The notes under the pieces were generated by a model. The model saw only the letters and a program-made list of their open reading frames with translations. It was not told the DNA's origin and did no database searches. Position numbers and translations under genes: made by a program. Shown piece after piece: positions 22,946 to 33,692 of a stretch of DNA of 64,000 nt. Position 1 is the first letter of the stretch, and every line of letters starts with the position of its first letter. The stretch covers positions 1,366,501 to 1,430,500 of the forward strand of contig OZ017796.1 of NCBI GenBank assembly GCA_963969395.1. Direction: 5' to 3'. This DNA comes from Pseudoscleropodium purum. Taxonomy: Eukaryota; Streptophyta; Bryopsida; Hypnales; Brachytheciaceae.

Positions 22946-24743
22946 TCAGTATGATGCAATCCTGTTCTCGGTACAATCCTGTCTCCGCTCAAGACCCTTC
23001 TTATCAGTCGGGGACAGAGATGACGATGGCGACCTCTGAAGCTCCGCCAAAGCCTTGACGTTGATCGGGTAGGCGTTCGTGGCATTCCCAGTGAAAATCG
23101 AATTGAAGAGTTTGCGCACAACGACCTCAGTAGGGTGGTAATAATCCCAGAACAGCGACTTGGAGGGGCGTTCACAGAAATCCGCCTCCGCGTTTGGCAG
23201 GTCGTCCGGTACCGGCTTCCCGCACTGCACTTGCGCATTCAGAAACCCTGCGCCACAACAAGCGGACGTCACATTCGTCAAGCCCAGGGATGCACCGTCG
23301 GCGATGATGGCCAACACCGTGTCGAACGTGTAGCCAATGACAATGTTGAAGTCGGGATAGGCGTTGTGGAGCCCGTCGACCAACTGCCTCAAAGCTGCGG
23401 TGAACGCTGAAGCCAGTTGGTTGGCTACCTCCAGGCATTCGCCCGGTTGAGTAGGGTTGAAGGCTCTTGCGACAGGACCGCATCCGATTGGGGAAAGGCC
23501 GAGCAGCACCACCTTCCTTGCTCCGCCGTTGTACAACGCCTGCAATCGTCACAAAATAATCCATCTCCTTCAATAATTTGCTATGAGCTGACCTCAACAT
23601 GTCCGCACTTAAAACGTACGATCAAGAACCCCATGCAATGAACAGTTTGGAGGTATCTAACTCGACCGGCAGTTGATTTTTTATACTAGGATCATATATT
23701 GATTAGTCGAATTGGAGATACATAATCCTTGAATTCTTGGTCATTAATTAGTAGTTGAAACAGAAAGGAGAGTGAATATGCAATGCAAAGCCATGTTCGA
23801 ATTAAGGGAACGGAGGAGGGCACGGATTGGAGAGCTTACAACGAGAGTTTTCTGGTAATTGCTGATTGCAAAAGCAAGAAAGTCGGTGACGTTCATCTCC
23901 TGCTGGAGGGTAGTGTTGGAGAGGAACTTGAAAAGATCGTTGGAGCCGCTGGTGATGAAGAAAATGGACTTTGAGATGAGAGTGTTTGTGGGCTCCTCTC
24001 CCAGTTGCTGTTGCAAGATCGATTTTGCAGTCCCGAACTGTTGAACTTGGACACTCATTGGGTTCACCTGAGGGAAGTCCATGCAACCACGGCCAAATTA
24101 GTACTTGTGATCGGTAGTTATAAATTCTAGTTTCTAGTATCTGGGTAAACACAAAGATTGATCTCAATTGTGAGATTATAGGGAGAAGGACTTACAAAAC
24201 CTTCGTTGGTGGAATCCAGGAGACCACTCGCAGCTGAGGCGAAGTTGACGCCTTTGGTGAAGGAAGCGTTCGGCTCCAGGAACGGAGGTGCGAAGGGGAG
24301 CCCCAATGCTTCAGCTGCTCCGATGCAACCCAATCGCAAATTAGAATTGTAGCATTCACAAATCATGAATCTGCTTCGATTCCATTCGGAGTTAAATCCA
24401 GCTCCAAACCCTGAAAACTATCATTCTCCTTAACAGAGCTCAGGTATCATTTCATCAAGTCGTCACTTGATAGCACGCACTTACCAAGGAAATCGACGAC
24501 GAGGCGGCCGTTAGAAAAGCGTCCCGTGGGCTTTTCGAAGAACGTCTTGCCGTAGGGAGGAAAGTTGGCCTTGTCTTTGGCCTGGGGCAAGTAGTTATTG
24601 TTTCCCACATCAGCTAACGAGTCACCGAATGCAAACAACGCAGGCACGTCGAAGCTCCGAAGGTACCTCGCGGCGTCCACAGCAGACATCCCAGAGAAAA
24701 CCACAGCTGCAGCCAACACGAGCATGACTATTCTGAAACCCAT
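22946..24743 (-). CDS. GDSL esterase/lipase, gene 1 (four exons)
   Basis: A secreted Ser hydrolase of the plant GDSL/SGNH family, expected to cleave ester bonds in lipids or wall/cuticle components; the substrate is unknown. Exons: 24,743-24,485, 24,314-24,196, 24,067-23,840 and 23,539-22,946. All introns are GT-AG; the sum is 1200 nt, 399 aa. The signal peptide is about residues 1-24 (ends VDA|AR). Block I is [11 protein letters not shown] with the catalytic Ser. Block II is [10 protein letters not shown] (usually GVNFASGGAG). Block III GSND has the oxyanion Asn. Block [10 protein letters not shown] has the catalytic Asp and His. The second acceptor (CAG before CT) is chosen because it is conserved in the paralog. 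The protein is 30 residues longer than gene 2, because a CAG here replaces the paralog's TAG. Its neighbour is a copia insertion just upstream. Everything needed for activity is intact. Confidence 0.9.
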
Positions 24744-25021
24744 GGCTAGGCGGCTAGCTGCAATTGAGCTTCGCCTTCTTGTAAGCTCCTAGCTGCAGTG
24801 AGCCCAAACCAACTCCCTTGATTTTCTCGACCAAAAATTACACCGTACTAGTTGCAATAATCAAAGTAACCGTGAAAACTGATGCTTGAATCTGTCCGTT
24901 ATCCGAATCGTCACTGGGACTGAATTCGATCACTTTCAGCTGATGCTGAAACCCCGAGACTGAGACAGTGGAAGATTGTATGTATTGATCGATGTTTTAA
25001 AAGGAGTTCAACACTTAAATG

Positions 25022-25170
25022 TTTTATAGTCGGACGAGAACCACGCGTGCGCTCAATTGGATTCAATCCACGCACTGTAGAAGCCCGCAGCAGGTTCCAT
25101 GTGAAGCGAGGAAGATGCGATGTAAGGAGCAACCTGCGTCCCACATGTCCAACGTGCTCAATCGGAACCA
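25022..25170 (-). promoter_or_regulatory. Promoter of GDSL gene 1 with conserved upstream block
   Basis: TATAAAA on the minus strand at 25,022-25,028 sits about 280 bp from the ATG, giving a leader of roughly 250 nt. Upstream (25,055-25,170) lies a block conserved with the paralog (60,420-60,560) and with the orphan copy at 44,384-44,543. It includes AATCCACGC(A/G)CTGTAGAAGC and TTCCATGTGAAG. Conservation in three copies at least marks the extent of the duplication; it may hold control elements. Confidence 0.6.
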
Positions 25171-25295
25171 GTCTGGTTTGTTGGCTCTGTCCTTTGGACA
25201 GAGACTATGAGCCCCCGCACATGGCACAGGCCCGCCCTGCCAACGGCCTGGCCAGGTGGCGCGGCGCCATTGGCCGGCCCGGATATGCTGGGCGG

Positions 25296-25516
25296 TGTTA
25301 GATTATATCAGTCTTACTAAGTCAGCTTAGCATGGGTCATAGATGTACTGTAACAGTGTAACTGTAGAGTCGCACCCTAAGAGTAATAGGCAGTCATACC
25401 TGTTCAGATTATATATAAACTCTCCTCCTCTTGTGATGTACACAATATTATTATTCATTATTAATATATTAAAATTTGCTTTCATCTCTGTTATTATGTG
25501 TGTAATTACTTTAACA
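25296..25516 (+). repeat. 5' LTR of the copia element
   Basis: 221 bp, TG...CA ends. It contains ATATATAAACTC, a possible TATA region, near 25,412-25,423. It is the same length as the 3' LTR. Confidence 0.9.
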
Positions 25517-25528
25517 TGCTATCAGAGT
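25517..25528 (+). other. Primer binding site (initiator Met tRNA type)
   Basis: TGCTATCAGAGT directly follows the 5' LTR. It matches the usual plant copia site TGGTATCAGAGC at 10 of 12 positions. Confidence 0.75.
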
Positions 25529-25556
25529 AGGTCATAAATGTTTTTCAATAAGCATC

Positions 25557-25979
25557 ATGTGCTTTCCTGTGACCCCGAATGCTGAGTGTTCAGGAGTAGA
25601 TGCTTTCGACCTATTTGTAAATGATGACGAAAGAGCTGAAGTAGAAAATCAATTCCGAATCATCAATAGATTCTTTAATCTAACAATAGGAGAATTCAAA
25701 GTTCAGCAAGCACCTCCAAAAGAACATGAAGTAGAGATATTGCAAACCCGCCTTCAAGATGGATTTTTCCAAAGTTCTGAGGAACCAACATCCTAAGATA
25801 TAGGAGCCCAATACGAATCAGAATTGCAACAATTTGAATTCATTTATGATACATATAGAATAGCACATGCCCCTGTGAGCTTGATGAATGAACCTAGACA
25901 ATTCAATGAATTTAATCCACAATTTTTCCTAGAAGAAGATTCTTTTATAGAACCTTCATTTATTTTTGAAATGCTTTAA
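25557..25979 (+). pseudogene. Extra open frame between PBS and gag
   Basis: One frame of about 140 codons starts at ATG 25,557, has one internal TAA (25,794-25,796) and ends TAA TAA at 25,977-25,982. It lies in the same frame as gag, whose ATG follows at 25,986. The product is acidic (Glu/Asp/Phe-rich, for example DAFDLFVNDDERAEVENQFR) with no motif I recognise. It could be a separate leader protein or an old N-terminal extension of Gag cut off by the tandem stops. Standard copia elements usually have an untranslated leader here. Confidence 0.45.
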
Positions 25980-25985
25980 TAAATT

Positions 25986-28900
25986 ATGGATTCCACCTCC
26001 AATAGTTCGGCTCCCCAGGCTTATTCAATCCCAGCTCTCTCTGCAGGGAATTATGCCACTTGGAGTATCAAATTAGAGATGCTCTTCATCTGTTCTAAGT
26101 TATGGAGCGTGGTAGACGACACTGAAGTTGCTCCAACTTCGAGTGATGCTGCAGGCCTTAAAGCTTGGGAGTTAAAAGATTCAAAGGCCCGGTCAGATAT
26201 ATTACTTCACTATGGTGAAAAGCAATTAATTTCGCTTCATCCACTTAAAACATCCAAAGTAGTTTGGGACCGTATAAAGCAACTTTACGAAAAATCCAAC
26301 AAAGCATCTCAAGTGTATCTCCACAAACAACTGTGCCACTTACAGATGAGTGAATCCAATGATGTCATTAATTTCCTTGAACTATAGCAATCTATATTAC
26401 AAGAAGCTGCTACTTCAAGATATACTTTTATGGATTCGCAACAAGTTAATTTATTACTTGGTGCATTACCAGATTCATGGAGTGCTTTTATTACTACTCA
26501 AGGTGGAATTACAAACTTGACACTCATTGATTTAATTTCCAATATTCTTCAACAAAATACAATTAACTTATCTAAGACCAATACTACACAAACAAATGCC
26601 TTTTATGTTAAAGGGAAATTTACCAAGCTAGGTCCCTCTTGAAATGGCCGGTTTCAGAAGCCAAACTCTACTCAGAATACATCCTCAAATTCATCCTCTT
26701 AGTGTCCCTTCTCCACATCCTCAAATCGGAATACATCCTCAAATTGACAATCTCAGGCACCCATTATATGCCATTTCTGTGGCATTCTGGGACACAAGTC
26801 ACTTGATTGTCAAAAGAAGAAACAAGTTGTTCAAAACTCTAAACTTCAAGTAAATAATATTACTACAAATGATCCCATTGAATTGTTTTCCGCCATGGAT
26901 TCTCCAACTCAATCTCATTCTTGGTACCTAGATTCAGGCGCCAGCCAACACATTTCTCCCATGCAAAATCTATTTCAAGATTACCAAGTATTAAATCCAC
27001 CATGCTTTATCTTGTTGGGAGATAATAGCTCCCATAGTGCCATAGGTTTTGGATTTGTACTTTTATAGCTTCTTACAGGACAAACACTTCTTATTAAAAA
27101 TGTATTGTTTGTTCCTAGCTTAGCAAAGAATTTGATATCAGTAACTCAAATTACTAATTCTAGACACACAAGTGTCATGTTTACACGTGATCAATGTGTT
27201 ATCACAACAAGTTCATCTATCTCAAACCAAAAATTGATTCTTTGTATTAACAAAGCTGGCAACCTATTTTCTCTAGGAACTAGGGTTGCACCTTTCAGTT
27301 CTAATTATATTGCAACCAATTTATCTAAACCTGAGCTTGAGACTATCAGGTGGCATTACCGTCTTGGCCACTTGAATATTCACTCTTTAAAAACCATGCA
27401 CAATCATGCATTGGTTCTCGGTTTACCTCTTGTTACAAATTCGCTCCCTTATGCGAAGGTTGTATATTTGGGAAGCAGACAAAAGTACCCTACTCAATCG
27501 ACCCTGTTATACGGGCTATTGAAGTTTTGGTGCTTATTCACATAGATTTGTGTGGCCCGATGCATGCCCCATCACTGGGGGGGAGCAATTTACTTTCTTC
27601 TTTTTGTCGATGATTATTCCCGATATGCTCATGTTTATTTCCTTCAAAAGAAATCAGCTATAATGTCTCATTTCTTGCAATATAAATCTCTAGTTGAACG
27701 ACAAACTAATAAGAAGATTCTTATACTTCAGTTTGATAATGGTGGTGAATTTACCTCCACTCAATTTAACACATACTATAAAGATGAAGGCATTCAACGA
27801 TAATTGACCAATCCATACAACCCTGCTTAGAACGGCGTTTGAGAAAGGAAAAATCAGACATTAGTTGAGTCCTCTCGCAATATGCTTAAGATTGCCCATT
27901 TAAGCAATTCTTTTTGGACTGAAGCACTTCATACTTCATGTTACCTTCAAAACTGCTCCTACACTTCCGCACTAGACAACATCACACCTCACAAGTTGTG
28001 GACATGATTAAAACTTGATCTTCAACATCTCCAAATTTTTGGGTATACTGCTTATGCACATATACCACTTGAGCAACACCATAAGCTTAATCATAAAACA
28101 ATGAAATGCTTATTTATTGGCTATGGTGAGCCTCTCGGTATTAAAGGCTATCGACTGTATCAACTTGATACTCAACGTGTCCTCTTTAGTTGTGATGTCA
28201 TTTTTTTTGAGGATCCATTATTATATGGGGGAGCTCTATCTTCTCCTGGTTCAAATATTCAAACCAGTGGTCTTGATGATTATTATTTGGTACCTGATTC
28301 TGGTACCACATCAAAGCCTCCTAATTTGGCTACACAACCCGGTGACTCACCACCTTATACCCCTGGCCCAATTGGTCCTGACAATGGTATTGCCTCTGAA
28401 TTCGCACTTCCAATTCTTCAACCGGTTGATCAAATCCCAGACCCACACACTCCACCAGAACACTACATCTCCCCTCACCTTTGATCTCACTTATGCTAGA
28501 CTCAATCAAGCCATTCGCATACCACATGGACTTCTCACCGGCAGAATAAAGGACAATGGAGTTCAAAGAAATTTCATGATGAAAATCTCTATACATATGC
28601 TCTCTTAACTCAAATTTCTGAGCCTACTTCCATCTATAATGCTCTTTCAAGTGATGACTCTTCTTCCTGGAAGCACGCCATGGATATGGAGTACAACTCT
28701 TTAATTAAAAATCAAACCTTAATCCTAATCAATCTACCTCCAGATCGTTCAATTATAAGCACTAAATGGTTATTCCGTCCTAAAAATAATTTTGATGGAT
28801 CTTTGGCTTGCTTTAAAGCCCGCCTAGTTGCTCGTGGTTTTTTACATCAACGTGGACTTGACTATTCGGAAACTTTTTCACCCGTTATCAAAATGACATC

Positions 28901-30201
28901 TTTATGTCTTTTATTGGTGATTGCTACACTTTACGATTATCATATACATCAGATGGATGTTATTACCGCATTCTTAAATGGTATATTAAAAGAGGAAATT
29001 TATATCTCTCAACCCAAAGGCTACATTCAACCCAACAATGAAATGAAGGTTTGTCGTTTTCTCAAATCACTTTATGGCTTGAAGCAAGCACCACATCTAT
29101 GGTATGATTTGTTTGATATCTTTCTCCTAAGCATGGGATTCTATCATTGTATAACAAACACTAATGTTTATATTAAATGAACAACATCAAATATCTTATT
29201 CTTAGGTTTATATGTGGACGATCTTATTATTATTTCTAATGATTTTCAGTATTTGTGTGCCCACAAAGTATTATTTTCTTAGGGATTCTCCATGATTGAT
29301 AACAACGAAATTGAATATATTTTGGGCATCCAGATCTACTGGGATCGTCAAAATTAAACTCTTACATTAACTCAAGCCAAATATACCACTAATTTGTTCA
29401 ACAAGTTTCAAATGTTGACGTGCCATCCAATTAGCACCCCTCTTGCAATTGGACTCCATTATATTCAAGAAGCCAATGATAACTTAACTCAAACTGAGGC
29501 TAACTTTATGTCAACTGTACCATATTCTCAAGATCTTAGTGGCTTATAGTATCTAGTAACGATGACTTGGTGGGACCTCACGTTTTTTGTCAACCATCTA
29601 GCTCAGTTCCATGTCCAAGCCCGCACCTGTCCATTGGTTAGGAATCAAACGGATTCTTTGTTATCTTCGAGGCATTATCAATCATGGATTTACATATTGT
29701 GGAGCTAATTTAAAGGCATTTCACACTCACGTCCTAGCTGGCTGGAGTAATGTTGATTGGGCTGGCGATCTTGATAATCGTTGATCCACCTCAAGATATA
29801 TCTTTCAACTTGATTCCGAGTGCATTCGCTCTTAGAAAAGTAGTAAGAAACCTGTTGTTGTATTATCTTCAACCGAAGCTGAGTATATCGTAGTTGCAAC
29901 TACCTTAAAAGAGCTTTTATGGTTACAAACACTCATCCAGGAAATTGGTTACTCGCTTCATCTACCAAGCACTCTCTATTGCGATAATCAGTTTTGTATC
30001 GCTTTAACAAAGAATCTCAAGTTTCATGATTGATTGAAACACACTAATATTCAATTTCATTTCCTGCATGAGAAAGTTATGAATCAAATCCTTGAACTAC
30101 AGTTTACTCCAACCTCGGAGATGTGGGCCAATATCCTTACTAAGTCATTACCCAAACTCAAGCATCAAGTCTGTATTACAAGACTTAGTTTTTCTACGTA
30201 G
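25986..30201 (+). pseudogene. Copia gag-pol relic
   Basis: Gag begins at ATG 25,986 (retrotran_gag/UBN2-like, with VWDRIKQLYEKSNKASQVYL). Next come a CCHC zinc knuckle C-x2-C-x4-H-x4-C (26,769-26,810), protease motif WYLDSGASQHIS (26,922-26,957), and a GAG-pre-integrase WHYRLGHLNIHSL (27,351 on). The integrase has IDLCGP and FDNGGEF (about 27,540-27,900). Reverse transcriptase runs about 28,680-29,340, with QMDVITAFLNG and YVDD at 29,211-29,222. RNase H (about 29,745-30,140) has STEAEY and LYCDN. The main frame is interrupted by many stops, mostly of CAG/CGA/TGG origin, and by frameshifts, for instance near 27,435 and in the G-run near 27,585. Individual open pieces are fragments of this one relic. 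Confidence 0.9.
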
Positions 30202-30301
30202 CTGCAACTTCATCACATTGTTGCAGGGGGAGTTCTAATCTTGCGCTCTACATCAATCTACTAAAGTTTCAGACTTGATTTATCTTACTGACCTGATGCA
30301 G

Positions 30302-30313
30302 TTGAAGGGGGCG
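30302..30313 (+). other. Polypurine tract of the copia element
   Basis: TTGAAGGGGGCG immediately precedes the 3' LTR. A second purine run (GCAGGGGGAG) lies about 80 bp further upstream. Confidence 0.6.
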
Positions 30314-30534
30314 TGTTAGATTATATTAGTCTTACTAAGTCAGCTTAGCATGGGTCATAGATGTACTGTAACAGTGTAAATGTAGAGTCACACCTTAAGA
30401 GTAATAAGTAGTCATACCTATTTAGATTATATATAATCTCTCCTCCTCCTGTGATGTACACAATATTATTATTCATTATTAATATATTAAAAATTGCTTT
30501 CATCTATGTTATTATACGTGTGATTACTTTAACA
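30314..30534 (+). repeat. 3' LTR of the copia element
   Basis: 221 bp, TGTTAG...TTAACA. It is collinear with the 5' LTR without gaps and differs by about 15 substitutions. Confidence 0.9.
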
Positions 30535-30899
30535 GGTGGGTAGTACCTGACGCTACGCATCTGCTACGCTAGGAGCTGCGCCACTCCACGCCACTCCCAA
30601 CCCCGCCAGGTTAGTTCGGGCTTCAATACAGGCTTCAATTCCATGCAGCTCCAAGGTTCACTTCAGGGTTTGAGCTCCAATTCTAGAATTGGTTTTATAG
30701 GGGTTTAAGTTTATAGTATTCTAAACCTCTAAAGAAGTTCATCATCTTCTTCCTCTCTTAGAATATTTTCAAGTTTGTTTTTGAGTGTTCAAGGTTGAGG
30801 CTCTATATATTGCAAACATAGACCACTACTCCATTTTGGTTTTCTTTGCATTAGTGGTTGTGTTTTTGACCTTTTCTAGTTGTACATGTCGTCGTGTAC
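30535..30899. other. Former upstream DNA of GDSL gene 1, no gene
   Basis: The first 120 bases are GC-rich, continuing the GC-rich region cut by the copia insertion. The rest becomes AT-rich. No gene was recognised. Confidence 0.4.
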
Positions 30900-32235
30900 A
30901 ACCTATTGTTCCAATGCATTCAAATTGAGGGAGGGCATTCGATACAACGTTTGTTGCCAATTATTGTTGTCATGGTTTGGAGGCAACGTTTTCCACGTCA
31001 CATGTGGTAGGTTGAGCCACACCAATACGTACACCACAATGTTGTAGAAGATGATGTTTGGCACACTACCCTACAAATGTTGGATATGAGGTATTGGCAA
31101 ACATATCACATGGATTTCCTAGCATTTGAGGCTTTGGTTGATTTGTTGACTCTCTTTTTGTGTCGCACTACACCTACCTTTGTAAGACCTCCTATTCCTA
31201 TTAGAAAAAAAGTGATACTCGTTTTATATGGATTAGCTCATAGTGTTAGTTGTGCTAGAATGCACAACTTATATAGTTGTGGTGAATGTACTATTCGTAA
31301 ATACACTATGATTATTTGTTGAGCTTTAGAGACTCAAGGAGAGGATAGTTTATTTTTTCAATTCATCCATACCCCTTATGGTGATCATTTACAAAACATT
31401 ATAAAAAGTTTTAGAGACATTACTAGCTTACCTAACATTGCAGGTGCAATTGATGGCACACATATCCCTCTTATTTTCCAACCAAATAGACAATACACTC
31501 CCATACCTCAAGATTTTTCAATCAGAAAAAATTTCATAGCATAGTTCTACAAGGAGTGTGAGACTCGAATAGGCTATTTTGGAATGTTTGTGCGGACTAA
31601 TCCAGAGGTATTCATGATGCTGGGCAATTTGTTGTGTCCTCTATTGCTGCCCAATTAAGCAAAAGGCAGATTCTGGCTATGCCAGTCATTCACTTGAGTA
31701 GAATGGACATCAGGCCATATCTAATCGGTGACATAGCTTACTCAAGCAGACCATATTTGCATAGGAATTACAAAGTGGGTAATCCAGCAATGGTGGATCA
31801 TAATAGGTATGTTATTGTTCAATTCTTTTTTTTTTGTTTGTTTATAATGCTTTATTATTTTTATTATAAACTTATCCATTATTAAATGTATTCATTGTTT
31901 TGCCCAAGTTTGACTCCTCCATGAACAGTGGTAGGGTAGTTATAGAGCAAGCTTTCGGAGCTTTAAAGAATCGTTGGCGCATTCTTAAAGGCTTCAACAT
32001 ATCCATTGACAAAGTTGCTCTTGTTACTCTAGCTTGTTGTGTTCTATACAACTATTGTGAGTTGAAGAAGCAACGAGTGCCTATACTTGTAGATGTCAGA
32101 CTTCAACATGATCCCTATGTGGGATTTCATGTTGGAAAGATGCAACTTCCTCGTGAAGGTTTGGCTGCAAAATTGGAAGGAGAGGCCAAGAGAGATACAT
32201 TATTTGCATTGTGGGTTGAACGTAATCCACTATAA
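30900..32235 (+). pseudogene. PIF/Harbinger (DDE_4) transposase, dead
   Basis: The coding remnant starts around 30,900-31,077. An N-terminal helix-rich part includes MDFLAFEALVDLL and RPPIPIRKKVILVLY. The nuclease contains LPNIAGAIDGTHIPL with the first Asp (31,452-31,454), IGDIAYSSRPYL with the second Asp (31,730-31,732), and RVVIEQAFGALKNRWRIL with the Glu (31,945-31,947). All three catalytic residues of the HARBI1-like DDE_4 family survive. The gene is broken by a TGA (31,320), a stop after KNFIA near 31,540 and a frameshift there. A probable intron (about 31,810-31,908) separates the last two blocks. A Myb-like partner lies convergently at 34,964-35,881, as expected for two-gene Harbinger elements. 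Confidence 0.8.
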
Positions 32236-33049
32236 AATGCATATGTGCTACATGTTTAGTTTCTATATACTAGAAGATATGCCTATGTATCTATAGTGTG
32301 ACCATATAATTTATTTTTTTATATTCTATGAAGATACGTGTGTAAGTAGTATCTCAAGTACTAAATGCGGACATGATGTTCTAATTGCTTGTATTTTGTA
32401 ATTTTGATAATATATTATAAATTAATTTCATTACTTATCATTGATATGTTACTTTTAAGAATATTTGAAGGTCAAAAAAAATTAAAAGTTAAATACTATA
32501 TAATTGCCAGATATTTTATTTGTAATTAATGGATAGATTAAGTACCTTTTCCATTATAATTACTAGTTTGTAAAAAATGCATGAGAAGTAACCTTATGCT
32601 TTGATAAATATATGCACCTTAAAATTGGTATAGGAAGGTTTTATTTTATTTTTTTAATTGAATGAAATTATAACGTTCTTGGAAGTATCTTCATTCCTTG
32701 CTCTAGAGGTGCTTTTAGTATTGAGGTCCTTGCAATTAACCTTTCAATGTCCATTTCAAGGAATAATGAAAATTTTGTTGAAAACCTTTCAATGATAAGG
32801 AAAACTTTGAAGAGCAATTGTGAATATTCTTTAAAAAAAATGTATTATAAATTAATGAATTTTTATAGAATTTGTCAAGTATCATTATATAGTTGCAAAT
32901 GTAATTATTAAGACTATAATACTAGTTGACATATACAATTCAAGTATGACAACATAGAAAAACAAATTAATCCATCAAGACATGGTAGTACATTGAGCAC
33001 ATAGAATTTAAAAATTTAATTTGGAAAATTCAATATGTTTTCGTACATT
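32236..33049. other. AT-rich DNA inside the presumed Harbinger element
   Basis: Lies between the two convergent Harbinger genes and is non-coding. No repeats were recognised. Confidence 0.45.
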
Positions 33050-33379
33050 GATTAGATCAGGGTTGACGAATCTCAATGTCCGCCCCAAAATAGCGTCCGT
33101 TTTCCGGACGTCCGGACGCACGGACGCTAGTGGACGTAGCGTCCCTCTTACTGTCGAAAGGCGGACGGGCAGGGCGGGGCGGATGGCCCGAGGCGGACGC
33201 CCAGATCGTGCGGACCGCATCAGTCCGCGTGTCGATCAGACGGTCGTAACTGGGCGGACGGACGGGGCGGATGGGGCGGACGAGGCGGACAGGCGGACGC
33301 GAATGTCAGCAGACGCTGCGGACACAGCGTCCGCGTCTGAACGTTCACGTCCAGACGTCGTGTCAACCCTGGATTAGAC
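33050..33379. mobile_element. hAT-type GC-rich MITE, copy 2
   Basis: The 314-bp element (33,058-33,371) begins CAGGGTTGACGAATC and ends TGTCAACCCTG. It is flanked by GATTAGAT (33,050-33,057) and GATTAGAC (33,372-33,379), an 8-bp duplication with one change. The interior has GGCGGACGG-type simple repeats and the hairpin GACGCTG...CAGCGTC. Long open frames on both strands across this DNA reflect the GC-rich repeats, not genes. Confidence 0.88.
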
Positions 33380-33692
33380 CAATGTATCAGGGTTGACAAA
33401 TCAGTACGTCCGCTCCAAAATAGCGTCCAAAACCCGGACGTCCATCTTCACGGACGCCAGCGGACGCAGCGTCCCTCCCGCCGTCGAAAGGCGGACGGGC
33501 AGGGCGGGGCAGGGCGGACAGGGCGGACAAGGCGGACAAGGCGGGACGGGGCGGGCGCCGGGCAGGGCGGACGGGTTGGTCCCGATGGACGCTGTGTTCG
33601 CCGGGACTGCGAATGTCAGCGGACGCTGCGGACACAGCGTCTGCATCCGGACGTCCCGAACGTCCGACCGTCCTGTCAACCCTGCAATGTAT
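33380..33692. mobile_element. hAT-type GC-rich MITE, copy 3
   Basis: The 297-bp element (33,388-33,684) begins CAGGGTTGACAAATC and ends TGTCAACCCTG. It has a perfect 8-bp duplication CAATGTAT (33,380-33,387 and 33,685-33,692). It has the same orientation as copy 2. The interior contains a short tandem GGCGGACAA-type run (about 33,514-33,545) that helps explain the size differences between copies. Confidence 0.92.

Larger units (their letters stand above)
25296..30534 (+). mobile_element. Degenerate Ty1/copia LTR retrotransposon
   Basis: Two 221-bp LTRs (25,296-25,516 and 30,314-30,534), both TGTTAG...TTAACA, bound a gag-pol relic of order gag, protease, integrase, RT, RNase H, which is the copia order. 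By eye the LTRs differ at about 15 positions (about 7%), mostly transitions. The likely 5-bp target duplication is GGCGG / GGTGG, with one mismatch. The insertion lies in the GC-rich upstream region of GDSL gene 1, on the opposite strand to that gene. Many stops and frameshifts make it non-autonomous. Confidence 0.92.

Noticed and set aside
23172..23600. Other long frames overlapping both GDSL genes
   Set aside because: They are alternative-frame or antisense readings of exon 4 and neighbouring exons, whose GDSL motifs fix the true frame.
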